In this document: positions 35,304 to 43,061 of the stretch, piece after piece
Layout: each line of letters starts with the position of its first letter
Position numbering within the stretch: position 1 is the stretch's first letter
Origin: JAUZOB01 sp963692465
Lineage (GTDB): Bacteria > Bacteroidota > Bacteroidia > Bacteroidales > Prolixibacteraceae
Reading direction: 5' to 3'
Assembly: GCA_963692465.1 (NCBI GenBank)
Contig: OY829943.1
Location: forward strand, 2,480,001 to 2,544,000
DNA length: 64,000 nt
Translations under genes and position numbers: made by a program
The notes under the pieces: model-generated
Databases searched by the model: none
What the model was told of the DNA's origin: nothing
Seen by the model: the letters and a program-made list of their open reading frames with translations, nothing else

Positions 35304-37517
35304 TTATATATTTTTCAATTTAAGCCGCAGACTGTTGCTGACAACAGAAACGGAACTGGCTGCCATGGCTGCTCCCGCAATCATTGGGTTTAAGAGAAGC
35401 CCGCAGACGGGAAACAATATTCCTGCTGCAATAGGAATCCCAATCAGATTATAAATAAAGGCCCAAAACAGATTCTCACGGATTGTTTTCACGGTGAGTT
35501 TTGAGAGTTTCAGGGCTTTGTCTATGAGGGTGAGGTCAGAAGAGATAATCGTCATGTGAGCAACGTCGATAGCAATATCAGAACCTTTCCCCATGGCAAT
35601 ACTAATGTCAGCCTGGGCTAATGCCTGGGAGTCATTGACTCCATCGCCAACCATGGCAACCATCTTTCCTTCTTTTTGCAATTGATGAATAAAGTCGGCT
35701 TTATCTCCCGGGAGCATGCCGGCCCGATAAGTGTTGATTCCTGTGCGAAGAGCAACTGCCCCCGCTGTTTGTTGATTATCCCCGGTAAGCATGATTACTT
35801 CTATCTGTTGCTGTTGTAGTTTTTTAATGGTTTTTGTTGCAGATTCTTTGATCTGATCTTCCAATGCAATAATTGACAATAGTTCGTGATTTCGGATAAA
35901 GTAGATAATGGTTTTTGCTTCATCTTGCCATTGTTCGGCTTTTTGTTTCTCTTCTGCCTTTAAGATGACCTGTGCATCGATTAAAAGGTTTTGATTCCCT
36001 ATGTAATAAATAGATTCTCCTTTGTGGGCTATGACTCCTTTCCCGGGTAGGCTTTCAAAGTGATCAAAAGTTATCTTTGGTGTTTCCTGCTTTGAAATTG
36101 CATTGATCACGGCTTCTGCCAGCGGGTGCTCGGATAGCGTTTCAATGGAACAGAGTATTTCTTGGTTTGCGGGGATTTCTGTTTCGGGTATTCTCCAGAT
36201 TAAATTGGTAACAACCGGTTTGCCCAGAGTGATGGTTCCGGTTTTATCAAAGATAATCGTGTTGATCTTGTGAATTTGTTCGAGACTTTCTGCGTCTTTG
36301 ATGAGGATCCCGTTTTCGGCTCCTTTACCCATACCGACCATAATCGCAGTAGGAGTAGCCAAACCGAGGGCACAGGGACAGGCAATGACAAGAACGGAGA
36401 CCATGGCAAGAAGGGCTTGTGGAAGCATGTTTGGGCCTCCAATGAACAGCCAGAGGAGGAAACTGAAGATTGCAATGCCCAGGATGACTGGAACGAAGAT
36501 CGCTGCTATTTTATCAACGGTTTTTTGGACTGGAGCTTTACTGCCTTGTGCCTGTTCGACTACCTTAATGATTTGTGCAAGAATGGTTTGCTCTCCTACT
36601 TTTTGAGCAATGATCATGACGCTGCCTTTTTGATTGATTGTTCCGGTGAAAACCGGATCTCCCGGTACTTTTTCTTTGGGTAGGGATTCTCCGGTAATGG
36701 TACTTTCATCAATGAAGGAGGATCCTGAAACAACCACTCCGTCGACCGGAATCTTTTCTCCTGGTTTTACCAGAAGACGGTTTCCTTTTTCGATGAGAGA
36801 AGCTGGTAAGACTTCTTCCTGTTGTAACTCATTGATTCGGATGACGGTTTGTGGCTGGAGATTTATTAATTTCCGAATGGCAGAGGAGGTGCTTGTTTTG
36901 GCTCGCTCTTCAAGTAACTTGCCTAGGAGGACAAACAGAATTACAATGGATGAAGCTTCGTAATAAACCCCTGCTTTTAAGTTATATCTGGACCAGAAAT
37001 CTGCATTAAAAGTATTAAAAAGACTAAAGAGGAATGCGATTCCCGTACTTAATGCTACCAAAGTGTCCATGTTTGCTTTTCCATGCCGGACGAGTCGGAA
37101 GGCATTGATATAGAATCTACGACCGAAAAAGAAAAGAACCGGAATCGTAAGGAGTAGCATAATCAGTCGGGAGTGGGGGATGTCCATGAAGAACATTCCG
37201 ATGATCAGAACCGGAATAGCGAAAATAGCTGTACCCAGAGTGTCCCGCTTTAATTCAGTGTATTTTTTCTTCTGAATCTCATCAAATTCAGCCGGAGTAT
37301 TATCGATTAGTAAATCGTATCCGATTTTTTGAAGTTGGATCTTTAGTACTCCAGGTTGTACCGTCGTCGGAGTGTATTCAATCAAAACGGATGACCCGGG
37401 TAGGTTGACGGATGCATTGATTACCCCTTTTTGTGCTTTCAGTATGCTTTCGACGCTTGATGCGCAGGAGGCACAACTCATTCCTGTTACGGGGAATCTC
37501 TTCTTTATTACAGTCAT
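35304..37517 (-). CDS. copA: Copper-translocating P1B-type ATPase
   Basis: This membrane pump exports Cu(I) with ATP. The 737-aa protein has one N-terminal HMA domain with GMSCASC (Cys15, Cys18), the actuator motif TGES (275-278), the ion-site CPC (380-382, in a membrane helix), the phosphorylated Asp424 in DKTG, the SEHP motif typical of P1B pumps, and GDGVNDSQAL. The CPC motif and the copper chaperone next door argue for Cu(I), or Ag(I). It lies between the regulator and the chaperone in one minus-strand unit. Confidence 0.95.
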   Translation of the reverse strand: MTVIKKRFPVTGMSCASCASSVESILKAQKGVINASVNLPGSSVLIEYTPTTVQPGVLKIQLQKIGYDLLIDNTPAEFDEIQKKKYTELKRDTLGTAIFAIPVLIIGMFFMDIPHSRLIMLLLTIPVLFFFGRRFYINAFRLVRHGKANMDTLVALSTGIAFLFSLFNTFNADFWSRYNLKAGVYYEASSIVILFVLLGKLLEERAKTSTSSAIRKLINLQPQTVIRINELQQEEVLPASLIEKGNRLLVKPGEKIPVDGVVVSGSSFIDESTITGESLPKEKVPGDPVFTGTINQKGSVMIIAQKVGEQTILAQIIKVVEQAQGSKAPVQKTVDKIAAIFVPVILGIAIFSFLLWLFIGGPNMLPQALLAMVSVLVIACPCALGLATPTAIMVGMGKGAENGILIKDAESLEQIHKINTIIFDKTGTITLGKPVVTNLIWRIPETEIPANQEILCSIETLSEHPLAEAVINAISKQETPKITFDHFESLPGKGVIAHKGESIYYIGNQNLLIDAQVILKAEEKQKAEQWQDEAKTIIYFIRNHELLSIIALEDQIKESATKTIKKLQQQQIEVIMLTGDNQQTAGAVALRTGINTYRAGMLPGDKADFIHQLQKEGKMVAMVGDGVNDSQALAQADISIAMGKGSDIAIDVAHMTIISSDLTLIDKALKLSKLTVKTIRENLFWAFIYNLIGIPIAAGILFPVCGLLLNPMIAGAAMAASSVSVVSNSLRLKLKNI

Positions 37518-37602
37518 GGTGAATAAATTTTTGACAAAGATAGAGGGACCGTTTCTTTCGGGTGTTATGAAATTTACACTTTCATTTATGTGTTTTACTG
37601 AT

Positions 37603-38163
37603 TCAGAGTTTGTCCAGTGACTTTCGTGTGCTTTTATTAAGTTGTTTGAACTGACTGGGAGTTTGACCTGTGATCTTTTTGAATTGGGCGGACAGATAGC
37701 TGATGTGACTGTATCCCATTCGGTCAGCTATTTCACTGAGAGATAATTCCCCGTAAGTCAATAATTCTTTCACTCTTTCGATCTTCTGGTTTATAAAGAA
37801 TTTCTCGATCGTTGAACCTTCTGTTTCGGAAAAGAGATTGCTCAGGTAATTGTAGTCCTTATGTAGTTCTGATTCGAGATACGAAGAGAGGTTGATGTTT
37901 AGTTCTTTGTCGGAATAATGGACCGATTCGATAATGAGGGTCTTTATTTTCTCAACGATTCGTTGTTTTGGATTTTCAATTAATTCAAATCCAAGCAGAT
38001 TCAATTCTTCGGATAACTGTTTTAACAGTGGAGCAGCGGGCTCTTCTTTAATCAGGGCTTCTCCAAGTTGAATGTTCATTGGGGTTAGCCCAAATGATTC
38101 TAATTCGTTTTTTATAACCAGAATACAACGATCACAAACCATGTTTTTAATAAAGAGCTTCAT
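37603..38163 (-). CDS. AraC-type regulator with N-terminal CxxC metal-binding-like domain
   Basis: A 186-aa protein. The N-terminal part (about residues 1-75) looks like a degenerate HMA ferredoxin-like fold with MVCDRC (Cys10, Cys13). The C-terminal half (about 120-180) is an AraC/XylS DNA-binding domain with LSEIADRMGYSHISYLSAQFKKITGQTPSQF, the signature of that family. Small AraC regulators of this build are frequent next to copper pumps in Bacteroidota. It probably senses Cu(I) through the two Cys and controls copA, 85 bases downstream. The metal and the sign of control are inferred. Confidence 0.85.
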   Translation of the reverse strand: MKLFIKNMVCDRCILVIKNELESFGLTPMNIQLGEALIKEEPAAPLLKQLSEELNLLGFELIENPKQRIVEKIKTLIIESVHYSDKELNINLSSYLESELHKDYNYLSNLFSETEGSTIEKFFINQKIERVKELLTYGELSLSEIADRMGYSHISYLSAQFKKITGQTPSQFKQLNKSTRKSLDKL

Positions 38164-38295
38164 TTTTGTTCGTTTTATTTTTCACTGGGAGAATATTTTT
38201 TAAAGTTAGAACAAATTATTGCATCATAAGTTTGAATTGAAAAGGATAACGAGTCTGGATAATTACTATTTTGAGGGGATTGTTTAATAAAAAGG

Positions 38296-39384
38296 ATGAA
38301 AGATTTCTGGCATAAATATTTTAATTTTTCAAGGGGAGAGCGGTTGGGACTGCTTTTGTTGTTGGTTGTCTTGATCTTTTTCCTGGGGATAAGAATCAGT
38401 CTTAAATATGATACGAAAAATCAGGCAACGGATTATTACACGTTACTGAAGAGGGCTACGCAAATGACCTTTGAAAAGAATCATTCGGCATCTGATAGTA
38501 AAATTACAGGAGTATTGTCGCCGTTTGATCCGAACACCGTTCCCAATGATTATTTGTACACAATACTGCCGGGGAAAATAGCTCATAATCTGATTCGCTA
38601 CAGGGAATGTGGAGGTCGGTTTTATTCAAAAGAAGATGTTCGTAAGATCTATGGAATGACGGATGAACTGTTTGCCCGGTTGTCGCCATACCTGGTTATC
38701 CCGTCTAAACAGTGGACTGACTGGAGTAAGAAATCTTCGAAGAAAGATTCGCTGTTTTGTTTTGATCCGAATACTCTTCCGGTTTCGGGATGGGTGAAAT
38801 TGGGGCTCTCGGAGAAGCAGGCTGGTGTGATTGAACATTACAGAGAAAAGGGAGGAAAATTTAGAAGCGTTGATGATTTGCGAAAGATGTTTGTCATTTC
38901 ACCCCTTTTGGTAGATCGATTGATTCATTATGCAGAAATAACTCCGGCTCCGGCGAGTAAAAATATTCGTGTTATACGAAAAGAACCGGTTGCTTTTGAA
39001 TTGAATGCGGTAGATACCAGTTGTTTGCAGGAAATCAATGGAATGGGAGGTTCATTGGCTCGTCGGATTATCCATTATCGGGATAAACTGGGAGGATTCT
39101 ATGATAAAAAGCAATTACTTGAAGTCTGGGGAGTTACTCCGGAAAAGTTTCTGAAATTAGAAAATCAAGTTTCAGTTAACCGATTGCTTGTTAAAAGAAT
39201 TGATCTGAATTTTTCGTCGACGGAAGAATTAGCGCGGCATCCCTATATTAACTGGGAGGTCGCAAAAAAAATTGTTCGTTTTAGAAGTCATCATGGGAAA
39301 ATAGAAAAAACGAGGGATTTATTGATTAATAAAATTATAAGCCAGGAACTTTATGCGAAACTGAAACCTTATTTGATAAAATAA
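38296..39384 (+). CDS. Membrane-anchored helix-hairpin-helix protein (ComEA-like)
   Basis: A 362-aa protein with one N-terminal transmembrane helix (about residues 18-32, LLLLLVVLIFFLGI) and then four repeats of a ComEA-like helix-hairpin-helix module. Each repeat starts with a phrase like FDPNT or LNAVDTSCLQE and contains a glycine-rich turn such as IRYRECGGRF, IEHYREKGGKF or IIHYRDKLGGF. Such modules bind DNA without sequence preference. ComEA in Gram-positives takes up DNA; the role of this longer Bacteroidota form is not known. The gene is isolated, with a 120-base gap to rpsU. Confidence 0.85.
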   Translation: MKDFWHKYFNFSRGERLGLLLLLVVLIFFLGIRISLKYDTKNQATDYYTLLKRATQMTFEKNHSASDSKITGVLSPFDPNTVPNDYLYTILPGKIAHNLIRYRECGGRFYSKEDVRKIYGMTDELFARLSPYLVIPSKQWTDWSKKSSKKDSLFCFDPNTLPVSGWVKLGLSEKQAGVIEHYREKGGKFRSVDDLRKMFVISPLLVDRLIHYAEITPAPASKNIRVIRKEPVAFELNAVDTSCLQEINGMGGSLARRIIHYRDKLGGFYDKKQLLEVWGVTPEKFLKLENQVSVNRLLVKRIDLNFSSTEELARHPYINWEVAKKIVRFRSHHGKIEKTRDLLINKIISQELYAKLKPYLIK

Positions 39385-39443
39385 TCTTACATTAGAAGGA
39401 TAATAGATGGATTGAGGAGGACTTTTATTTTATTTGCAAATAA

Positions 39444-39474
39444 TTTGATAGGAAGTGATTTATTCCTAAATTTG
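39444..39474 (+). promoter_or_regulatory. Promoter of the rpsU unit
   Basis: TTTG (39444-39447), 19-base spacer, TAAATTTG (39467-39474): a perfect Bacteroidota promoter. It drives rpsU, the recombinase and hpf. Confidence 0.75.
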
Positions 39475-39508
39475 CGCCTCGATTTGATAATTAAAAAAGA
39501 GTAAGACT

Positions 39509-39700
39509 ATGATCGTAATACCTATAAAAGAGGGTGAAAACATTGAAAGAGCTTTAAAGCGCTTCAAAAGAAAATTCGAAAAAACAGGTGTAATTAAAGA
39601 ACTTCGCGAAAGACAGGCTTACTCAAAGCCATCTGTTGTAAGAAGAACTGAAATCAAACGTGCTATATACGTAGAAGGACTTCAGCGGGAGGAAGAATAG
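39509..39700 (+). CDS. rpsU: 30S ribosomal protein S21
   Basis: A 63-aa basic protein of the S21 family (MIVIPIKEGENIERALKRFK), found on the 30S subunit near the anti-Shine-Dalgarno region of 16S rRNA. The C terminus is acidic-ended (GLQREEE), as in other Bacteroidota S21. In this phylum S21 with S18 and S6 is reported to occlude the anti-Shine-Dalgarno sequence, in keeping with the absence of SD motifs in most genes here. Confidence 0.96.
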   Translation: MIVIPIKEGENIERALKRFKRKFEKTGVIKELRERQAYSKPSVVRRTEIKRAIYVEGLQREEE

Positions 39701-39720
39701 AAGCGGATTAATGTTAATTC

Positions 39721-40623
39721 GTGAAATGTCCGGAAAACATGTCTTATCAGGAATATTTTTTGAATTATCTTCAATATGAGAAGAGGAGTTCATTACATAC
39801 CGTAAGGGCCTACCGGAGTGACCTCGATCAGTTTGTGCAGTTTTGCAACAAAAGGGTCGGGCATTTTAACGTTAAGGAGGTAACTTATAGTTTTTTGAGA
39901 GAATGGGTCGTCTTTTTGATGGAGAATAATATCTCTGCGAGAAGTGTTAGTCGGAAAATTTCAACCATAAAAAGTTTTTTTGTATACCTGCAACGACAGG
40001 AACTGGTAACGAGTAATCCTGCAGAAGGGTTGATAAAACCTAAAATAGGGAAGAAACTTCCAGCTTTTGTTGGAGAAGATGCTTTAAATTTATTACTTGA
40101 TAGTGGATTCTTTCCATCGAATTTTGAGGGCGTAAGAGATAAACTTATTCTATCAATGCTCTATGGAACCGGAATTCGGGAAGCAGAACTGGTAACACTC
40201 AAAAATAGTTGGGTAAATGTAGCGGCCTGCGAAATTAAAGTGTTAGGAAAAAGAAACAAAGAACGCATTGTTCCTTATCCACACAGCCTGAATGCTGTGA
40301 TTGCCGAGTATGTTGGACTTCGGGATAAGCTTTATGGTGACCCCGGCGACTATTTGTTTATTACGATAAAAAACGAACCGATATACGAGAAACTTGTTTA
40401 TCGGGTCGTTCGTAAGTATCTCGCAATGGTTACAACAATGAAGCGGCGTGGGCCTCATACGATACGGCATAGTTATGCAACTCATTTGTTGAACCGTGGT
40501 GCGAATCTGAATGCTGTGAAAGAATTACTGGGGCATTCGAGTCTGCAGTCAACGCAGATTTATTCTCATGTTAGTTTTGAACAGCTGTTGAGAGTTTATA
40601 AACAGGCCCATCCAAGGGGATAA
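39721..40623 (+). CDS. xerC: Tyrosine recombinase XerC/XerD-like
   Basis: A 300-aa site-specific tyrosine recombinase. The N-terminal SAM-like core-binding domain starts LNYLQYEKRSSLHTVRAYRSDL. The catalytic residues are visible: Arg in GTGIREAELV, Lys in LGKRNKERIVP, His/Arg in HTIRHSYATHLL, His in LGHSSLQSTQIYSH and the nucleophile Tyr281. Length and position (next to rpsU and hpf) fit a chromosome-dimer-resolution recombinase rather than an integrase. The frame opens with GTG at 39721; an ATG at 39739 would give MSYQEYFLNYL and is also possible. XerC versus XerD is not decided. Confidence 0.9.
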   Translation: MKCPENMSYQEYFLNYLQYEKRSSLHTVRAYRSDLDQFVQFCNKRVGHFNVKEVTYSFLREWVVFLMENNISARSVSRKISTIKSFFVYLQRQELVTSNPAEGLIKPKIGKKLPAFVGEDALNLLLDSGFFPSNFEGVRDKLILSMLYGTGIREAELVTLKNSWVNVAACEIKVLGKRNKERIVPYPHSLNAVIAEYVGLRDKLYGDPGDYLFITIKNEPIYEKLVYRVVRKYLAMVTTMKRRGPHTIRHSYATHLLNRGANLNAVKELLGHSSLQSTQIYSHVSFEQLLRVYKQAHPRG

Positions 40624-40640
40624 TTAAAGGAGGATTAGTT

Positions 40641-40940
40641 ATGAACATTAAGATTAATGCAGTTCATTTTACTGTCGATCAAAATCTTGTTGCTTTTATT
40701 GAGAAAAAAGTAGGGAAACTTGATCTTTTCTTTGAGGGAATTATCGGAGCAGAAGTGATGCTTAAAGTGGAGAAACCGGAAGCTCCAAATAATAAAATTG
40801 TTGAGCTAACACTTTCGATCCCGGCTTATGAACATCTTTTTGCAGTTAAGCAAGCGGGTACTTTTGAAGAGGCGACTGATCTTGCTGTTGATGCTGTCGG
40901 AAAACAGTTGAAACGAGTTAAAGAAAAAAGAGTAAAATAA
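40641..40940 (+). CDS. hpf: Ribosome hibernation-promoting factor HPF/RaiA family
   Basis: A 99-aa short-form hibernation factor (MNIKINAVHFTVDQNLVAFI) that binds the 30S decoding region in stationary phase. The family fold is visible in EKKVGKLDLFF, VMLKVEKPEAPNNKIVELTLS and TFEEATDLAVDAVGKQLKR. A clear Shine-Dalgarno (AAAGGAGG at 40626-40633) lies 7 bases before the ATG. This is unusual among the genes of this window and worth noting for a factor expressed during ribosome hibernation. Confidence 0.93.
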   Translation: MNIKINAVHFTVDQNLVAFIEKKVGKLDLFFEGIIGAEVMLKVEKPEAPNNKIVELTLSIPAYEHLFAVKQAGTFEEATDLAVDAVGKQLKRVKEKRVK

Positions 40941-40962
40941 TTCTATAAAAGCCTTTGTTCTT

Positions 40963-40993
40963 TTTGTAGTTAAACGAATAAATTATACATTTG
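40963..40993 (+). promoter_or_regulatory. Promoter of the tRNA-tuf operon
   Basis: TTTG (40963-40966), 19 bases, TACATTTG (40986-40993): perfect consensus. It drives the four tRNAs and tuf and possibly genes beyond. Confidence 0.78.
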
Positions 40994-41024
40994 CACACCT
41001 TTTTTTAAAAAGAAGAAGGTGTGC
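40993..41024 (+). other. Leader hairpin at the transcript start of the tRNA-tuf operon
   Basis: A 9-bp perfect stem (40993-41001 with 41016-41024) begins at the last base of the -7 box and ends 5 bases before tRNA-Thr. It could help 5' processing of the first tRNA. Confidence 0.6.
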
Positions 41025-41029
41025 AATAA

Positions 41030-41103
41030 GCCGAATTAGCTCAGTTGGTCAGAGCAGCTGATTTGTAATCAGCAGGTCGTGGGTTCGAATCCCTCTTTCG
41101 GCT
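41030..41103 (+). tRNA. tRNA-Thr (anticodon UGU)
   Basis: A 74-nt cloverleaf: acceptor GCCGAAT with TTTCGGC (one T-T mismatch at the base), standard D-arm, anticodon loop TTTGTAA with TGT, and T-loop TTCGAAT. The 3' CCA is not encoded; discriminator T. Confidence 0.97.
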
Positions 41104-41121
41104 CGACGTTCTTAAAGTTAT

Positions 41122-41204
41122 GGGAAGATACCAAAGTGGCCAACTGGGGCAGACTGTAAATCTGCTGACTTATGTCTTCGTAGGTTCGAATCCTGCTCTT
41201 CCCA
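41122..41204 (+). tRNA. tRNA-Tyr (anticodon GUA)
   Basis: An 83-nt class II cloverleaf with a long variable arm. Acceptor GGGAAGA pairs with TCTTCCC, the anticodon is GTA in the loop CTGTAAA, and discriminator A follows. CCA is not encoded. Confidence 0.96.
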
Positions 41205-41255
41205 CACTGTGAATGTCTATTACTTGGTGTGTTTTCGAACACGAAAAATATAATT

Positions 41256-41328
41256 GCGGGAGTAGCTCAGTTGATAGAGCATTAGCCTTCCAAGCTGAGG
41301 GTCGCGGGTTTGAGTCCCGTCTCCCGCT
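41256..41328 (+). tRNA. tRNA-Gly (anticodon UCC)
   Basis: A 73-nt cloverleaf; acceptor GCGGGAG pairs with CTCCCGC, anticodon loop CTTCCAA with TCC, T-loop TTTGAGT. CCA is encoded at 41329-41331. Confidence 0.97.
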
Positions 41329-41408
41329 CCAGTTTTTGATAGATGGAATGAGCGAATATCCCATAAGGGAAGAAGTAGGTTCACTCGTTCAATCTTTCGT
41401 ATATAAAG

Positions 41409-41480
41409 GCCGAAGTAGCTCAGTGGTAGAGTACATCCTTGGTAAGGATGGGGTCACGGGTCCAACTCCCGTTTTCGGCT
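41409..41480 (+). tRNA. tRNA-Thr (anticodon GGU)
   Basis: A 72-nt cloverleaf with acceptor GCCGAAG and TTTCGGC, anticodon loop TTGGTAA with GGT. The T-loop reads TCCAACT, with C at position 55 in place of the near-universal T. Discriminator T; CCA not encoded. Confidence 0.94.
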
Positions 41481-41524
41481 CAGATGATAAAAAAAAAGTA
41501 AAACGTTTTTAATATTTTGGAGTT

Positions 41525-42712
41525 ATGGCAAAAGAACATTTTCAAAGAACGAAAGACCACGTAAATATTGGTACGATTGGTCACGTTGACCACGGTAAAA
41601 CTACTCTTACCGCAGCAATTACCACAGTTCTTGCTAAGAAAGGTCTCTCAAAAGTTATGAATTTTGAGCAAATTGATAATGCACCTGAAGAAAAGGAAAG
41701 GGGTATTACAATTAATACTGCTCACGTAGAATACGAAACAGAACATCGTCATTATGCTCACGTAGATTGCCCGGGTCATGCCGACTACGTAAAGAACATG
41801 GTAACTGGTGCTGCTCAGATGGATGGGGCAATTCTTGTTGTTGCCGCAACTGATGGACCTATGCCTCAGACTCGTGAACATATCCTTCTGGCTCGCCAGG
41901 TGAATGTTCCTAAAATTGTTGTTTTCATGAACAAAGTTGACATGGTTGATGATGAAGAACTTCTCGACCTTGTTGAAATGGAAATTCGTGAATTGTTGAC
42001 ATTCTATCAATTTGATGGTGAAAATACTCCTATTATTCGTGGTTCTGCTCTTGGAGCTTTGAACGGTGAAGAAAAATGGGAAGATAAAGTTATGGAATTA
42101 ATGGACGCAGTTGATAGCTGGATTCCGGTTCCACAACGTGATAATGAAAAACCTTTCTTAATGCCAGTTGAAGATGTATTCTCTATTACTGGTCGTGGTA
42201 CTGTTGCTACCGGTCGTATTGAAAGAGGTATTATCCATACTGGCGACGAGGTTGAACTTGTTGGTCTTGATTCTGAAGGTAAGAAATCAGTTGTTACCGG
42301 AGTTGAGATGTTCCGTAAAATTCTTGATGACGGAGAAGCTGGTGATAATGTAGGTCTTTTACTTCGTGGTATCGATAAAAAAGAAGTACGTCGTGGAATG
42401 ATTGTTGCAAAACCAGGTTCTATTACTCCTCATACTAAATTTAAAGCTGAGGTTTATATTCTGAAGAAAGAAGAAGGTGGACGCCATACTCCATTCCATG
42501 ATAAATATCGTCCTCAGTTCTATCTTCGTACTCTTGATGTAACCGGAGAAATCACTTTACCTGAAGGAACTGAAATGGTAATGCCTGGTGATAATGTCTC
42601 AATTGTTGTTGAACTTATCTATCCTGTTGCATTGAACACCGGACTTCGTTTCGCTATTCGTGAAGGTGGTCGTACTGTTGGTGCAGGTCAGGTTACTGAA
42701 ATTATTGAATGA
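41525..42712 (+). CDS. tuf: Elongation factor Tu
   Basis: This GTPase delivers aminoacyl-tRNA to the ribosome. The 395-aa protein has GHVDHGKTTLT (P-loop), DCPGHADYVKNM (switch II), NKVDMVDDEELL (guanine specificity) and GSALGALNG, followed by the two beta-barrel domains that bind the acceptor and T stem of tRNA. It is full length and canonical. It follows four tRNA genes in one operon, the arrangement known from many Bacteroidota and also from E. coli tufB. Downstream is a strong hairpin and then the tRNA-like element. Confidence 0.98.
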   Translation: MAKEHFQRTKDHVNIGTIGHVDHGKTTLTAAITTVLAKKGLSKVMNFEQIDNAPEEKERGITINTAHVEYETEHRHYAHVDCPGHADYVKNMVTGAAQMDGAILVVAATDGPMPQTREHILLARQVNVPKIVVFMNKVDMVDDEELLDLVEMEIRELLTFYQFDGENTPIIRGSALGALNGEEKWEDKVMELMDAVDSWIPVPQRDNEKPFLMPVEDVFSITGRGTVATGRIERGIIHTGDEVELVGLDSEGKKSVVTGVEMFRKILDDGEAGDNVGLLLRGIDKKEVRRGMIVAKPGSITPHTKFKAEVYILKKEEGGRHTPFHDKYRPQFYLRTLDVTGEITLPEGTEMVMPGDNVSIVVELIYPVALNTGLRFAIREGGRTVGAGQVTEIIE

Positions 42713-42733
42713 TTATTATAAGCCTATAAATAT

Positions 42734-42763
42734 CAGTCCCGTGTCTTTTATGACGCGGGACTG
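42734..42763 (+). terminator. Stem-loop after tuf, terminator-like without a T run
   Basis: A 12-bp stem (42734-42745 with 42752-42763, one G-T pair) with a 6-nt loop lies 21 bases after the tuf stop. The following bases are AATTTAC, so termination would be weak, and it may instead stabilise the tuf mRNA 3' end. Confidence 0.65.
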
Positions 42764-42775
42764 AATTTACAAAAA

Positions 42776-42828
42776 ACAGATGTAACTCGGTCGGGAGTAA
42801 TTCACAAGTTCGACTCTTGTCTTCTGTG
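42776..42828 (+). ncRNA. tRNA-like element without an anticodon arm (tRNA-Trp position)
   Basis: 53 nt that fold as a tRNA lacking the anticodon stem-loop. Acceptor 42776-42782 pairs with 42821-42827 (6 of 7 bp). TA follows at positions 8-9. The D-stem ACTC/GAGT (42785-42788, 42795-42798) has loop GGTCGG, and a T-arm of 5 perfect bp (42804-42808, 42816-42820) has loop TTCGACT. Discriminator G at 42828; no CCA. Only 5 bases join D-arm and T-arm. It sits between tuf and secE, where I would expect tRNA-Trp. It may be a degraded tRNA gene or a functional mimic; see findings. Confidence 0.7.
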
Positions 42829-42847
42829 CTGGTTAAAAACATTACCT

Positions 42848-43039
42848 ATGAAAATTAAGGGTTACATAGAAGAAGCTTATAATGAATTAATGCACAAGGT
42901 CTCCTGGCCAACGTGGAAAGAGCTTCAAAATAGTGCTGTAGTTGTAATGGTTGCTTCCTTTATAATCGCACTTGTTGTCTTCTTCATGGATTTTACGTTT
43001 GAAAATCTAATGAAGGCGGTTTACAAGTTTTTTTATTAA
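42848..43039 (+). CDS. secE: Protein translocase subunit SecE
   Basis: A 63-aa inner-membrane subunit that clamps SecY in the Sec translocon. The amphipathic helix YIEEAYNELMHKVSWPTWKEL with its conserved SWPTW is followed by one transmembrane helix (about residues 30-48). The short one-helix form is normal outside Enterobacteria. It is followed 22 bases later by nusG in the conserved order. Confidence 0.95.
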   Translation: MKIKGYIEEAYNELMHKVSWPTWKELQNSAVVVMVASFIIALVVFFMDFTFENLMKAVYKFFY

Positions 43040-43061
43040 TCAGTAGTCTTGGAGGTCAGAA

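Noticed and set aside
40641..40940. Possible integrase/attachment site near the tyrosine recombinase and tRNA cluster
   Set aside because: No direct repeat of a tRNA 3' end, no phage or element genes; the recombinase looks like a housekeeping Xer protein.
41170..41512. Open frames on both strands across the tRNA-Tyr/Gly/Thr cluster
   Set aside because: They cover tRNA genes and carry the typical spurious peptides (GRGFESRLP, RRDSNPRPSAW).
42776..42828. Complete tRNA-Trp with CCA anticodon
   Set aside because: No anticodon stem-loop or CTCCAAA-like loop exists anywhere between tuf and secE; only the arm-less element is present.
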